Assembly (NCBI GenBank): GCA_037447655.1
Contig: JBBHKE010001806.1
Location: 46,292 to 86,034, forward strand
Reading direction: 5' to 3'
From: Zygnema cylindricum
Taxonomy: Eukaryota; Streptophyta; Zygnematophyceae; Zygnematales; Zygnemataceae
Length of the DNA: 39,743 nt
In this document: positions 10,611-21,511 of the stretch, in pieces
How positions within the stretch are numbered: position 1 is the stretch's first letter
Layout: each line of letters starts with the position of its first letter
Notes under the pieces: model-generated
Seen by the model: the letters and a program-made list of their open reading frames with translations, nothing else
Databases searched by the model: none
Told to the model about the DNA's origin: nothing
Translations under genes and position numbers: made by a program

Positions 10611-10763
10611 TCTATAACTGATAAGTGGAGCCTTCAAACTTATCATGGGCGCCAAGCGGGCCATTGACCAATTGACATCAACAATTTTTAGCCTTCTTGA
10701 CCTGTTGACTTAAGTCACTCATTTTGAGCCACGATAAGGATTGTTGGAGCCACTCACGTTTAT

Positions 10764-10960
10764 ATTAAGAAGAAATTATTGTAGAATTAATATGTGAGAA
10801 TTAATGTGAATTTTCTCTTCTGAATTATAAATTTCTCTATCTATGTTCATGAAAATTTAATGTGTATGAGCTGGTTGATATTTGATGTGAGTTAAATTCG
10901 CTTCTGCATTGTGCAATTTGTCAATTTTTGCGTATTCCGATTGTGTTATCGATCCTTTCA
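10764..10960 (+). repeat. Truncated 5' LTR of Ty1/copia element 1
   Basis: This segment matches the last ~195 bases of the LTR at 19047-19629, ending in the shared GATCCTTTCA, and is followed by a primer-binding site. The first ~385 bases of the LTR are missing, and the sequence abuts the end of duplicated unit copy 2 directly. Shared landmarks are GAGCTGGTTGATATTTGATG and GTTAAATTCGCTTC. The promoter part of the LTR would be in the missing portion. Confidence 0.85.
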
Positions 10961-10962
10961 AT

Positions 10963-10975
10963 TGGTATCGGAGCG
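10963..10975 (+). other. Primer-binding site of copia element 1 (initiator Met tRNA type)
   Basis: TGGTATCGGAGCG begins 2 bases after the LTR end. The usual plant copia primer site is TGGTATCAGAGC, complementary to the 3' end of initiator Met tRNA; there is one mismatch here. Confidence 0.8.
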
Positions 10976-11010
10976 GGTTAGCTCCACATTGAGGATCTAG
11001 TGAGTTAGGT

Positions 11011-12262
11011 GTGAGAGGGAAGAAAAAGAAGAACACACCCTCTCCATCCGGACCGAGGATGCCTATGGGGACCTCGGGAACTCCGCCGACACCCGAGCCA
11101 TCTTTTCGGGGTCCGAGCGAACGAGAATTCAATTACGGTGAAGGAATTGCGCCAAATTCCGAGGAGTTATTGCCAGCTAAACCCTTCGGATTGGATCAAC
11201 CTAAAGAGAAGGAAAGTTATGACATTCGGTTAGATAGAGACACTTATAAGGAGTGGGAGAAATTTATGAAAGAAAAGGATAAAAAGGTGAAAAATGAAAA
11301 TGTTTCGGTGAATGAGGAATCCGAGGGCAGCTCTAGCTCTAGTTCTAGTAGCAGCTCAGATAATTCGGATGATGATGAAAAATATAAGAAAAAGAAAAAG
11401 ATAGAAGAGGATTTTGATTTTGATAGTGAGTTGGAAGGAGAAGAAGATTTTCAAAGGGAGGCAAGCCGGTTATCTTTGATGGATCAAACTACGCTATTTG
11501 GAAGAAGAACATGAGAGCGAGTCTCATCTTGAAGAAGTTATGGAAGATCGTCAACGATAAGGAGAAAATGCCAAAAGATCCCAAGGCGTAAAATTTGTGG
11601 AGATTGAAAGATATGGCGGTCATGAATAGATTGATTCAAAGTTGTACCGGATCCGTCCATTATTATTTTCTTATTCATGATACCGCACATAAATGTTGGC
11701 AAGCGTTAGAAAATCATTTTGAGAAAGGAGTCAAAGATAAGGCAAATTATGTGTTCAAGGATTTCATTAAGTTTAAGTTTAAGCATAATGAGTCAATAGA
11801 TGATGGAGTCAAAAGATTTTATATTTTGTTGGAGCAATTGAGTAGTCTTGGTAAAATTGTACCCGAAAATGAAAAGTTACAAGTGTTTTTAGAGGGATTA
11901 CCCGAAAGATATTCTACGCCTAGTGAAATAATTCAATCTAAAAGGAAGGCTACACTTGAATATGCGGTGAATTATTTGAAGTCCATTGAGAAGTATAGAG
12001 AGAGTGTAGGTAGAGGTTTTGAAAGTAGTGGAATTCATAATGTAAATACCTCAGATTCCCCGGATCTTACTTTGTTCCGAGGAAGAGGGGGTATTAGAGG
12101 AAATTTTAGAGGAAGAGGTAGAGGAAGAAGTCAAAATGTTGAATTTAGTAGAATTCAATTTCATAAATCTAACACCACTAACGTGACTTGTTTCAAATGT
12201 GATAAGATTGGGCCATTGCAGCCGAGTGCCCGGATAAGGAGAAGAGATGCAATATTTGCCAC
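11011..12262 (+). pseudogene. gag: Copia element 1 gag (capsid and nucleocapsid), disrupted
   Basis: Gag would form the retrotransposon particle. The first open part (11011-11514) is Pro-rich, then acidic with a long Ser run and a Lys cluster. The frame shifts near 11500. The rest (11511-12262) is interrupted by a TAA at 11589. It then carries the UBN2-type capsid core (CWQALENHFE, DDGVKRF, FLEGLPERYS), an Arg/Gly-rich stretch and a first zinc knuckle starting CFKC at about 12187. A further frameshift inside that knuckle moves to the pol frame, where a second CCHC knuckle is intact (about 12248-12290). At least two frameshifts and one stop make it non-functional. Confidence 0.85.
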
Positions 12263-15200
12263 AAGTGGGGTCATGTGAGCTCTCGTTGTTTCCAACGAGA
12301 ACGGGAAAATTCTTCCTTTTATGATGATCGAAGAAATGGACGAGGACGTGGCCGAGGACTGGGACGCGGACGCGATCGTGGCCAATTAAGAGGATCCAGT
12401 TATCAAGGAAATTATACGGAATTTGAAAAAGATATTGAGGAGCGATATTACAATTTGGCTATTTTATTGGACGAGAAAACCGGAGCAATTTTGAATTTGG
12501 CTTCTAGTAATCATTGTGTAAAAGATTGGATTATTGATACCGGCGCAACTCATCATGTGTGTACGGATTTAAGTCTATTTTTGGACACAAGGAAGCTTAC
12601 GGTTCCAAAGAATGTCAAGGTTGCGAGTGGACATGTGATTCCCGTGGACACTGTTGGAACGGTCCGAATTGATTTACCGGTGAGAGATAAATTTGGAAAT
12701 GTTAGAGTGCATAAAGCTAAGTTGAATGATGCTTTGTTTATTCCTAATGGAGTGGTGAATTTGGTTAGTGTTCCTCAAATTCAAAAGGCCGGAGGTAGAG
12801 TTATTTCTTTGGAGGATTTTAGAATCATGATTAAAAGTAAAGAAGGAATTCAAATTGGAGAAGGATTTGTGTCGGATAATTTGGTTAGTAAGTTGATTTG
12901 GAAACGTCCGACTAAAGAGGAACATTCTATGCTTTCCGTGGAGATGGAGAAAGGTGACCTTAGCCTTTGGCATCATCGGTTATGCCACACTTCGGAGGAA
13001 AACATTAAAAGGATGATTAAGAATTCTTCGGTGAGAGGTTTGGAATTGGCGACCGGAGAAAAGGTGAATGGATGTAATGGTTGTAGCAAAGGGAAGCAAA
13101 TGAGGAAACCACATCCTGTCAAAAATGTACAATTTCGAGCGAGTCAACCTTTGGAACTTATTCATGTGGATTTATGTGGACCTATTACGCCGAGGAGTCT
13201 GGGGAGAAATAGATATGTTTTTGTGATTGTTGATGATTTTTCTCGAAAGAGTTGGGTGTATCTTTTGAAAAGGAAGTTGGAGGCTTTTGATTATTTTAAG
13301 AAGTTTGTTGTGATGGCTGAAAGGGAAACGGACAGGAAATTGAAAGCCGTGAGGTCGGATAATGGTGGAGAATTTAATGCATTTAAGGAGTTTTCTGAAG
13401 AGCGGGGAATCAAGCACCAATTTACCGCCGCTTATTCACCCGAATCTAATGGAGTAGCCGAAAGGAAAAACAAGACGTTGCAAGAAATGGTGTGTGCAAT
13501 GCTTCATAGCACGAAGCACAATACTTCGCTTTGGGGAGAAGCCATAGTCACGGCAAACTATGTCTGTAATCGAAGATTGACTTCGATTTCTGGTGAGAAG
13601 ACGCCTCAAGAACTTTGGAGTAGACGGGTTGCGTCCGTACGACATTTAAGAATTTGGGGTTGCCGGGCGACCGTATATATTGACCGAAACAAACGGACCG
13701 GCAAGTTTAGTCCACGAAGTTGGAGTGGATTCTTTGTCGGATGTAGTGGGAATTTGAATCAATATCGGATCTTCAATCTTGTGACGCGAAACATAGTGGA
13801 GTCACAAGATGTTGACTTCAACGAGAATTTAAAGGCGGCAATGGAATATTCGAACGGCAAGCAGTAAAGCTTGGGTTTTGAAGAAGAAAACAGTTTGGAG
13901 GAGTTCGAAGTTGCGGATTCGTCGGATGAGGAAGACAATCACTATGAGACTCCAAAACGGAAACCGAAATTTGGTAAAGTTTCAAATTCTGACAAATTTT
14001 ATTTGGAATCCAATTTGAGTGATGATAAGTCCGAGAGTTCAAAATTATCATTGAAAAGTCAAAATAGTGAAAAGAGTATGCCATCAATTTTTGAGAAGTG
14101 TGAAAATAATGTAATGGAAGAAGAAGTGATTGTTAGGAGAAGTAATCGAGAGAATAAGGGAAAAGCACCAGAGCGATTAAGTCTTCAAATGAAAGCTAGT
14201 GATAAATCTCATAATTTTATTTCAGAGGCTAAGTTAAATAAATTCCTTTTATAGCAATTACTGCAAAAGAGTGTAATTGGTGACCCGAAATCTTATACGG
14301 AAGCTAGAAATTCGGGTGATTGGGAGTCTAAGTGGAAAGATGCATTTAACAAGGAATTTGAATGTAGTGTTGAGAATGAGACTTTTGAGGAAGTAAAATT
14401 GCCTGAGGGAAAGAAGGCCATAGATTATAAGTGGGTATTTAAAACAAAAACTGGTGCTTTTGGTGAATTGATTAAGTATAAAGCAAGATTAGTTTGAAAG
14501 GGATTTTAGCAGAAAGATGGAGTGGATTATACGCAGACTTATGCTCCCGTGGTCATGTTTGATTCTTTGAGGATGATCATCGCATTGGCGGCAGCCGAAA
14601 AGAAGCACATCCATCAAATAGACGTGGAGACCGCCTTTCTCAATAGATATCTCGAGGAGGAGGTTTATATGAAGATTCCAGAAGGAGTACCATCTAAACC
14701 CGGTTTAGTGTGGAGACTAAAGAAATCCCTGTATGGGTTGAAGCAAGCACCGAAGACATGGTATTTACGCTTACATAAGGTTTTGATTGATTTTGGATTT
14801 GTGAGAACAATTTCAGATTCCAGTGTATATGTGAAAGGAAATGGAGTGGATCAAATTATTTTTAGTGTCTATATGGATGATTTCATTATAGTGTCAAATA
14901 GTTTAGAGAAAATCAAGGAATTGAAGTCTTATTTGAAGAAGCATTTTAAGGTGACAGATTTAGGTGAAGCAAAATATATATTGGGAATTGAGGTGATTAG
15001 GAGTAAATCCGGATGTATTAAATTGAGTCAAGAACAATATTGTAAAGAAGTTCTTACTCGATTTTCTATGTTAGGTTCTAAGCCCCTTAGCACACCTCTA
15101 GACCCGAAATTACAGCTTAGCAAATTTGATGATGAGGAAATTGTTAACGTCCCATATAAAGAGGCAATTGGATGCCTAATGTATTTGAGTGTCGCGACAA

Positions 15201-15850
15201 GACCGGATATTTCTGCAGCTGTCTCAATTGTAAGCAAGTATAGTCAAGCTCCAAAGAAGCAACATTGGGAATCGGTCAAGCGGATTTTCAGGTATTTGGC
15301 CGGACATTGGACATTGGATTGGTTTACCGAAGTGGAGATGATTTGGATTGCTTCGGATATTGTGATGCTGACTTGGGAGGCGACTTTGACACAGAAAAGT
15401 CCACCTCCAGTTATGCTTTTGTATTGAGTGGAGCGACAATCTCATGGAGCTCCAGATTACAGCCTACAGTGGCTTTAAGTTCAACTGAAGCGGAGTACAT
15501 GGCAGTTTGTCATGTGGCAAAGGCTTCAATTTGGATTAAGGACATGTTGAGTGAGTTGGGAATTTTTGTGAAGTGCATGAGGATTTATTTAGACAGTATG
15601 AGCAGTATTGCTTTAGTGAAGAATCCGGTGTTTCATAAAAGGAAAAAAAACATATTAGAATTCAATGGCATTTTGTGAGAGATTTGATAAAGGATAAAGA
15701 GTTAGAATTTGTATTTGTTCCTACTCTGGAGGAAGCAGCAGATATGTTAACTAAAGCTGCAATGCATAATGTCTTTGTTAGAGGAAGACCTAAGTTAGGA
15801 TTATTTTCAGTGTGGTGTGATTTTGACTTGGTTTTAGGGTGTAACATTAG
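12263..15850 (+). pseudogene. pol: Copia element 1 pol: protease, integrase, reverse transcriptase, RNase H
   Basis: The domain order is that of Ty1/copia. The protease has the active DTGA at 12536-12547. The GAG-pre-integrase has an HH..CC zinc site (LWHHRLCH, CNGC; about 12967-13090). The integrase core has catalytic Asp at 13169, Asp at 13358 and Glu at 13460. An acidic linker follows (13871-14254), then the RT with YMDD at 14870-14881 (DLGEAKYILGIEV), then RNase H (TEAEYMA, ADMLTKA). Most of it reads in one frame, but stops occur at 13865, near 14252 and twice before 14522. A 1-base deletion near 15312 and an insertion in an A-run near 15647 shift the frame. The element is dead but its domains are well preserved, so decay is moderate. 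Confidence 0.9.
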
Positions 15851-16044
15851 GGTTGTAAGGGGGAGAGTTACACTCCTAAATATGGTGTGAGTTTTATTAG
15901 GATTGAATCCAGAAGGAGATTGTTTCTGTAATACGTAACGTCGAAATCAATTGTATAGACGACGAAGGAGGTCTCATCCTTGTTTATGTTTAAGATTGAG
16001 AAATAGGAAATAGTTTAGAGAGTGTTTTACGGTAACTTAAGATT
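15851..16044. other. 3' end of copia element 1 up to the gap
   Basis: A purine run, AAGGGGGAGAG (15858-15868), sits where a polypurine tract is expected. The sequence after it does not match the LTR at 19047 and does not begin with TG, so I cannot place a 3' LTR for element 1. The remainder is unassigned. Confidence 0.4.
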
Positions 16045-16054
16045 NNNNNNNNNN
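16045..16054. other. Assembly gap (10 N)
   Basis: Ten consecutive N. It lies exactly between two highly similar copia copies, a place where assemblies often break or collapse. The true distance across it is unknown. Confidence 0.99.
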
Positions 16055-16306
16055 ATATCAAACGGCACTGATACCGAAGAGGGGTTTCGCTTCGTAACAC
16101 GAAGCACGATACGTCGTAGCGTGCGTGGTAAAGGACGTTTCAGAACGAAAAAGAAGCCGGTGAGGTAATCTAAGCCCACTTATTCGCCGCCATTTAACAA
16201 CGAACTAAGAGGTTAGGAGTGTTGTGAGGAATTTACGCTATTTAAAAGGTGGTAAAAGGCTGGAGTACTGAAAGTTAAAGGAAAGGCAAAGGGAAAGTCG
16301 GTAGTA
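16055..16306. other. Unassigned sequence between the gap and copia element 2
   Basis: No homology to copia element 1 at the corresponding place and no convincing frame. A short stretch near 16166-16190 (CCCACTTATTCGCCGCC) faintly echoes integrase DNA but cannot be aligned. It may be the flank at which element 2 was truncated, or scaffold-edge sequence of low quality. Confidence 0.5.
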
Positions 16307-19012
16307 TTGTTTGCAATGAGTCTTGGGGGAAATAGATATATTTTTGTGATTGTTGATGATTTTTCCGGAAAGAGTTGGGTGTACCTTTTGAAAAGGAAGT
16401 TGAAGGCTTTGGATTATTTTAAGAAGTTTGTTATGATGGCTGAAAGGGAAACGGAAAGGAAATTGAAAGTCATGAGGTCGGAAAATGGTGGAAAATTTAT
16501 CGCATTTAAGGAGTGTTGTGAGGATTGGAGAATCAAGCAACAATTTACCGCCGCTTATTCACCCGAATCTAATGGAGTGGCCGAAGAAAAAGCAAGACTT
16601 TGCAGGAAATGGTGCGTGCGATGCTGCATAGCACGAAGCACAATGCTTCGCTTTGGGGAGAAGCCATAGTCACGGCAAACTATATCTGTAATCGAAAATT
16701 GACTTCGATTTATGGCGAGAAGACGCCTCAAAAACTTTGGAGAAGATTGACTTCGATTTCTGGCGAGACGACACCTCAAGAACTTTGGAGTGGACGAGTT
16801 CCGTCTGTACGACATTTAAGAATTTGGGGTTGCCGGGCGACCGTATATATTGACCGAAACAAACGGACCGACAAGTTCAGTCCACGAAGTTGGAGTGGAT
16901 TTTTTGTCGGATATAGTGCGAATTTGAATCAGTATCGAATCTTCAATCATGTGACGCGAAACGTAGTGGAGTCACAGAATGTTGACTTCCACGAGAATTT
17001 AAGGGTAGCCATAGAATATTGGAACGGCAAGGAGCGAAGCTCGGATTTTGAAGAAGAAAACAGTTTGGAGGAGTTCAAAGTGGCAGATTCGTCGGATGAG
17101 GAAAACGATTATTATGAGACTCCAAAACGAAAACCGAAATTTGGTAAAGTTTCAAATTCTGACAATTTTGATTTGGAATCCAATTTAAGTGATGATAAGT
17201 CTGAGAGTTCAAAATTATCTTTGAAAAGTCAAATTAGTGAAAAGATCCTGCCATCAATTTCTAAAAAAAATAAAAAGATTACAATGGAAGAAGAAGTGAT
17301 TGTTAGGAGAAGTAATCGAAAAAATAAGGGAAAAGGCACCTGAGCGATTAAGTCTTCAAATGAAAGCTAGTGATAAATCTTATAATTTTATTTCATAGGC
17401 TAAGTTAAATGAATTCCTTTTATAGCAATTACTGCAAGAGAGTGTAAGTGGTAACCCGAAATCTTATACAGAAGCTAGAAATTTGGGTGATTGGGAGTCA
17501 AAGTGGAAAGATGCATTTGATAATGAATATAAATCTATTGTTGAGAATGAGACTTTTGAGGAAGTAGAATTGCCTGAGGGAAAGAAGGCCATAGATTCTA
17601 AATGGGTATTTAAGACTAAAACTGGTGCTTCTGGTGAATTGATTAAGTATAAAGCAAGATTAGTTTGGTGAATTGATTAAGTATAAAAGCAAGATTAGTT
17701 TGTAAGGGATTTCAACAGAAAGAGGGAGTGGATTATACGGAGACCTATGCTCCCGTGGCCAAGTTTGATTCTTCGAGGATGATCATCGCATTGGCGGCAG
17801 CCGGGAAGAAGCACATTCATCAAATGGACGTGGAGACCGCTTTCCCCAACGGAGATCTCGAAGAGGAGGTTTATATGAAGATTCCGGAAGGAGTACCATC
17901 TAAACCCGGTTTAGTGTGGAGACTAAAGAATTCCTTGTATGGGTTGAAGCAAGCACCGAGGACATGGTATTTACGCTTACATAAGGTTTTGATTGATTTT
18001 AGATTTGTGAGAACAATTTCAGATTCCGGTGTATATGTGAAAGGAAATGGAGTGGATCAAATTATTTTTAGTGTCTATGTGGATGATTTCATTATGGTGT
18101 CAGATAGCTTAGAGAAAATTAAGGAATTGAAGTTTTATTTGAAGAAGCATTTTAAGGTGACAGATTTAGGTGAAGCAAAATATATATTGGGAATTGAGGT
18201 GATTAGGAGTAAATCCAGGTGTATTAAATTGAGTCAAGAACAATATTGTAAAGAAGTTCTTACTCGATTTTCTATGTTAGGTTTTAAACCCCTTAGCACA
18301 TCTCTAGACCCGAAATTACAGCTTAGCAAATTTGATGATGAGGAAATTGTTAACGTCCCTTATAGAGAGGCAATTGGATGCCTAATGTATTTGAGTGTCG
18401 CGACAAGACCAGATATTTCTGCAGCTGTCTCAATTGTAAGCAGGTACAGTCAAGCTCCAAAAAAGCAACATTGGGAATCGGTCAAGCGGATTTTCAGGTA
18501 TTTGGCCGGAACATTGGACATTGTATTGGTTTACCGAAGTGGAGATGATTTAGATTGCTTCGGATATTGTGATGCTGACTAGGGAGGCGACTTTGACACG
18601 GAAAAGTCCACCTCCGGTTATGCTTTTGTATTGAGTGGAGCGACAATCTCATGGAGCTCCAGATTACAACCTACAGTGGCTTTAATTCAACTGAAGCGGA
18701 GTACATGGCAGCTTGTCATGCGGCAGAGGCTTCAATTTGGATTAAGGACATGTTGAGTGAGTTGGGAATTTTTGTGAAGTGCATGAGGATTTATTCAGAC
18801 AGTATGAGCAGTATTGCTTTAGTGAAGAATCCGGTGTTTCATAAAAGGACAAAACATATTAGAATTCAATGGCATTTTGTGAGAGATTTGGTGAAGGATA
18901 AAGAGTTAGAATTTGTATTTGTTCCTACTTTGGAGGAAGCAGCAGATATGTTAACTAAAGCTGCAATGCATGATGTCTTTGTTAGAGGAAGACCTAAGTT
19001 AGGATTATTTTG
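16307..19012 (+). pseudogene. pol: Copia element 2 pol, 5'-truncated (part of integrase to RNase H)
   Basis: Homology to element 1 starts abruptly inside the integrase core (16316 aligns with about 13196), so gag, protease and the first catalytic Asp are absent. The second integrase Asp codon is GAA (Glu) at 16481-16483, and the following Glu is Lys. A frameshift occurs near 16590. A 48-bp in-frame tandem duplication lies at about 16693-16788. A 34-bp tandem duplication at 17633-17701 shifts the frame before the RT. The RT keeps YVDD at 18076-18087. RNase H has a TAG near 18580 and a 1-base deletion near 18685. The frame then ends RGRPKLGLF at 19012. It cannot make a working polyprotein. Confidence 0.9.
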
Positions 19013-19033
19013 AGTGTGGTATAAATCCTCACA

Positions 19034-19046
19034 TTGAGAGGGGGAA
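19034..19046 (+). other. Polypurine tract of copia element 2
   Basis: TTGAGAGGGGGAA immediately precedes the TGTTAGGATT start of the 3' LTR. This is the standard position of the plus-strand primer of LTR elements. Confidence 0.8.
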
Positions 19047-19629
19047 TGTTAGGATTACAATGTGGGATTTTGGTTCAATTTTAGTGTGGGTCAGTTTATG
19101 TCGCGCGTCACGTCGCGCATTATATTTCGTTTCATTTGTACCTTTTCAGTTTTGTTTGATTAAGTATGAACGGTTTGGTTCATTTCGTCAGTGTACGGGA
19201 CTTCTAGTATTTTGGTTCGTGCGTAGTACTTCTAGCAATTTCGTTTCACGTAGGTTAAGTTGTACTTTAAGTATTGTACTTCTAGACGTTTCGTTTCGAG
19301 TAGTTTCAGTTTGCGTCGTACTCTATTTTGCGTCTAAGTACATGAGACGCTTCTAGAATTAGATTTATAGATGTAATCTGCGACTAAGTTAAAATGCCAG
19401 CCAGTGAGGGAATTAGATACCACTAAGGAGAACCTAAGGAGAAATCAATGTAGAGTTAATGTATGTGAATTAATGTGAGTTTCCTCTTCTGAATTATGTG
19501 ATGTCTCTATCTATGTTCTTGAGGATTTAATGTATGAGAGCTGGTTGATATTTGATGTGAGTTAAATTCGCTTCCGCATTGTAATTTGTCAATTCTTTGC
19601 GCATTGCGATTGTGTTTTCGATCCTTTCA
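19047..19629 (+). repeat. 3' LTR of the copia element (583 bp)
   Basis: It starts TGTTAGGATT right after the purine tract and ends GATCCTTTCA, with TG...CA termini as in copia LTRs. The last ~195 bases match 10764-10960. The first ~385 bases have no partner in the window. The interior has the GTTAATGTATGTGAATTAAT and CTCTATCTATGTTC landmarks. No target duplication can be tested because the 5' LTR is truncated. Confidence 0.85.
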
Positions 19630-19663
19630 CCAAGGACCAAAATTTCAATAAACTTTGGAAAAT

Positions 19664-19735
19664 GGACAAGTCGGGGATTAAACGCGTGACCTTGTGTTAG
19701 CCGTACACAAGCTGTACGAACTGAGCTATCCCACC
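19664..19735 (-). repeat. tRNA-like sequence (possible SINE head or tRNA pseudogene)
   Basis: On the minus strand a 72-base stretch begins GGTGGGATAGCTCAGTTCG, an A-box-like start. It has a long anticodon-type stem (CTTGTGT and ACACAAG around a 7-base loop) and ends with a B-box-like CGCGTTTAATCCCCG. The acceptor arms do not pair well, the T stem has mismatches and there is no CCA or terminator, so it is not a working tRNA gene. It lies 35 bases beyond the LTR end. Confidence 0.4.
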
Positions 19736-20408
19736 GATGTGTATGGAAGCGCTTAATACCGAATACAACGGCGATTAGCGGCGAATTGGCGAACCAGCTT
19801 ACAACGCGATACACACGGGTGGAGCCCAAAGTGGATGGTTCTCCAACATACACAATTCGGCTTTTCCCCCCTTTTCAACCCATAAGCACGTGAATCCAAC
19901 TCACCAAATTTTTTAACCAAAATCACCTCGAGATGTCATTTTAGTTAGGTATCACTTGATCAACGAGTAGTAAAACGTCCAGACATACTTCAAAAATGTG
20001 AATTTTTTTACACGATGGAGAGTTGCTCTCACAATAGAGCTCACGTAAAGTGAGAAAGTGATTGTGCGCAATACTTTTATTTACATGTGGTTTCGGCAGT
20101 TTTGTTGCCGTAAACCTTGGACGACCGTGTGAAATGTTGATTGCATTATGACGGTCGACGTTCGCAAGCGCGGCAAAATTTTAACCGGTTGTAACAACAT
20201 TTTGAAAGTCAAAGCTGTTCAACTAATTGACCGTCAAATTTACACCCAACGGTACTTTACTTGTACCAATGTGTACTTAAAACGTACAATCTTTGAAAAG
20301 GTGATGTAAGTGACTGTGCGCAGCCAAAATAGTCACTGCCATGATGAATTACCTCATTTTATTATCATTTCAAAATCGTTCGATAACCACTATAAGTAGT
20401 TTTCGTTA
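19736..20408. other. Unassigned intergenic DNA
   Basis: No gene or repeat is recognised. Open frames are short and lack coding character. Several TAAAACGT- and TGTAC-type short motifs occur, without a pattern I can name. Confidence 0.5.
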
Positions 20409-20967
20409 CACCGCCAATTGCTATTAGCGTATTGAACGCTAATTTGGTCCCGCTTTTTTTTTTCCAAATTCTTAAATAGCATAAATTATTCTGTTTTTTC
20501 CTTTACGCCATTTAGGGTTTTTTGTCCAATTAGCGTAAAAACGGAAGTACGTTGTCATTTAAATAGTGTGGTGTACGGTAAGTGTCAAACCGTACATAAT
20601 TGTACCTTTTTAAGTGAAAAAGTATAATTAATGAGTTTTAGTAACCGCGGACGCATGAGATTATGCGCTCTAAAAAGGGGATGAAATCGGGCTGTCAAAT
20701 ATGACGTTCGCACATATTCGTCCAACAACCACGTTTCGACTGTGTGAACGTATGATTTGTGTACGATAACCCTGATTTTGTATAAGTACCTATATTAGTG
20801 TAAGCTTGTTTGCGACCGACATTTTTTTTTTCAAAGACCCAAATTAGCATTAGTAAACAATTAGAATGTATGTTTTTTTGAAAATTTTCAAATTCCTAAT
20901 TAGCGTAAATCACTTTAATTATTCCTATACGATAAAGAAACCTGTACGCTAATAGCGATTGGCGGTG
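20409..20967. mobile_element. TACACCG-family inverted-repeat transposon, 559 bp (element A)
   Basis: Flanked by TA (20407-20408 and 20968-20969). The ends are CACCGCCAATTGCTATTAGCG and its near-complement, CGCTAATAGCGATTGGCGGTG. The interior has AATAGTGTGGTGTACGGT followed by an AACCGTACATAA segment, shared with element B. There is no long open frame, so it is non-autonomous. Confidence 0.8.
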
Positions 20968-20969
20968 TA

Positions 20970-21509
20970 CACCGCGAATCGTTATTAGTGTCAATAACTC
21001 TAATTTGGGTTCTTAAAATTTTGATTTTTTTTTTCAATTAGGATACATGATTTTAATTTTTCCTTGACGTTAATTAAGATACCGTACAAAATAGCGTAAA
21101 GCCCGAAAGTACAATAAAATCTTAATAGTGTGGTGTACGGTCGATGTCAGACCGTACATAAATGTACCTTTCCAAGTGAAAATTTACAAAAAATGAATTA
21201 AATCAGACTCGCACGCATAGAAACGTGCGCTAAAAAAAACGGAAGTAGTCAGACACGTAAATTAGTATGGCATGTACGTATATTTTAAATTCGCGACGGT
21301 GTACGATTTTTAATATTTTGTACGGATACATATATTAATGTATATAATCGTACGGCGAATATTCCATTTTTGCTGTTCCCAAATTAGCATTAACGCCGAA
21401 ATTAGTATACACCTTTTTTTGAAAAATTTATAATTCTTAATTAGCATCAAGTACGGTAAATTTTCTTCAACACTATTTTTAACTTTGACACTAATAACGA
21501 TTCGCGGTG
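20970..21509. mobile_element. TACACCG-family inverted-repeat transposon, 540 bp (element B)
   Basis: It begins CACCGCGAATCGTTATTAGTG directly after the TA that ends element A, and ends ACTAATAACGATTCGCGGTG before TA at 21510-21511. The interior is related to A over AATAGTGTGGTGTACGGTCG and the ACCGTACATAAATGTACC segment. A and B share a single TA, so one landed on the other's target dinucleotide. Confidence 0.8.
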
Positions 21510-21511
21510 TA

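Larger units (their letters stand above)
7619..10763. repeat. Duplicated ~3-kb unit, copy 2
   Basis: This is the second copy of the unit at 1-3315, in direct orientation. It starts at the GTGTTTAAAAACTACG motif at 7621 and ends at the GAGCCACTCACGTTTA motif, where truncated copia LTR sequence begins at once. It lacks the transposon at 457-751 of copy 1 and shows the uninterrupted target at 8268-8275. It has its own 199-bp transposon at 7982-8180, absent from copy 1. The two insertions therefore came after the duplication. Confidence 0.85.

Noticed and set aside
13865-14254. Acidic frame between integrase and RT as a separate host gene
   Set aside because: It is in the same frame as pol, is present in both copia copies, and is the usual low-complexity linker between integrase and reverse transcriptase.
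10764-19629. An active copia retrotransposon
   Set aside because: Both copies have several stops and frameshifts. Element 2 lacks gag and protease and has lost an integrase catalytic Asp. The 5' LTR lacks its first two thirds.
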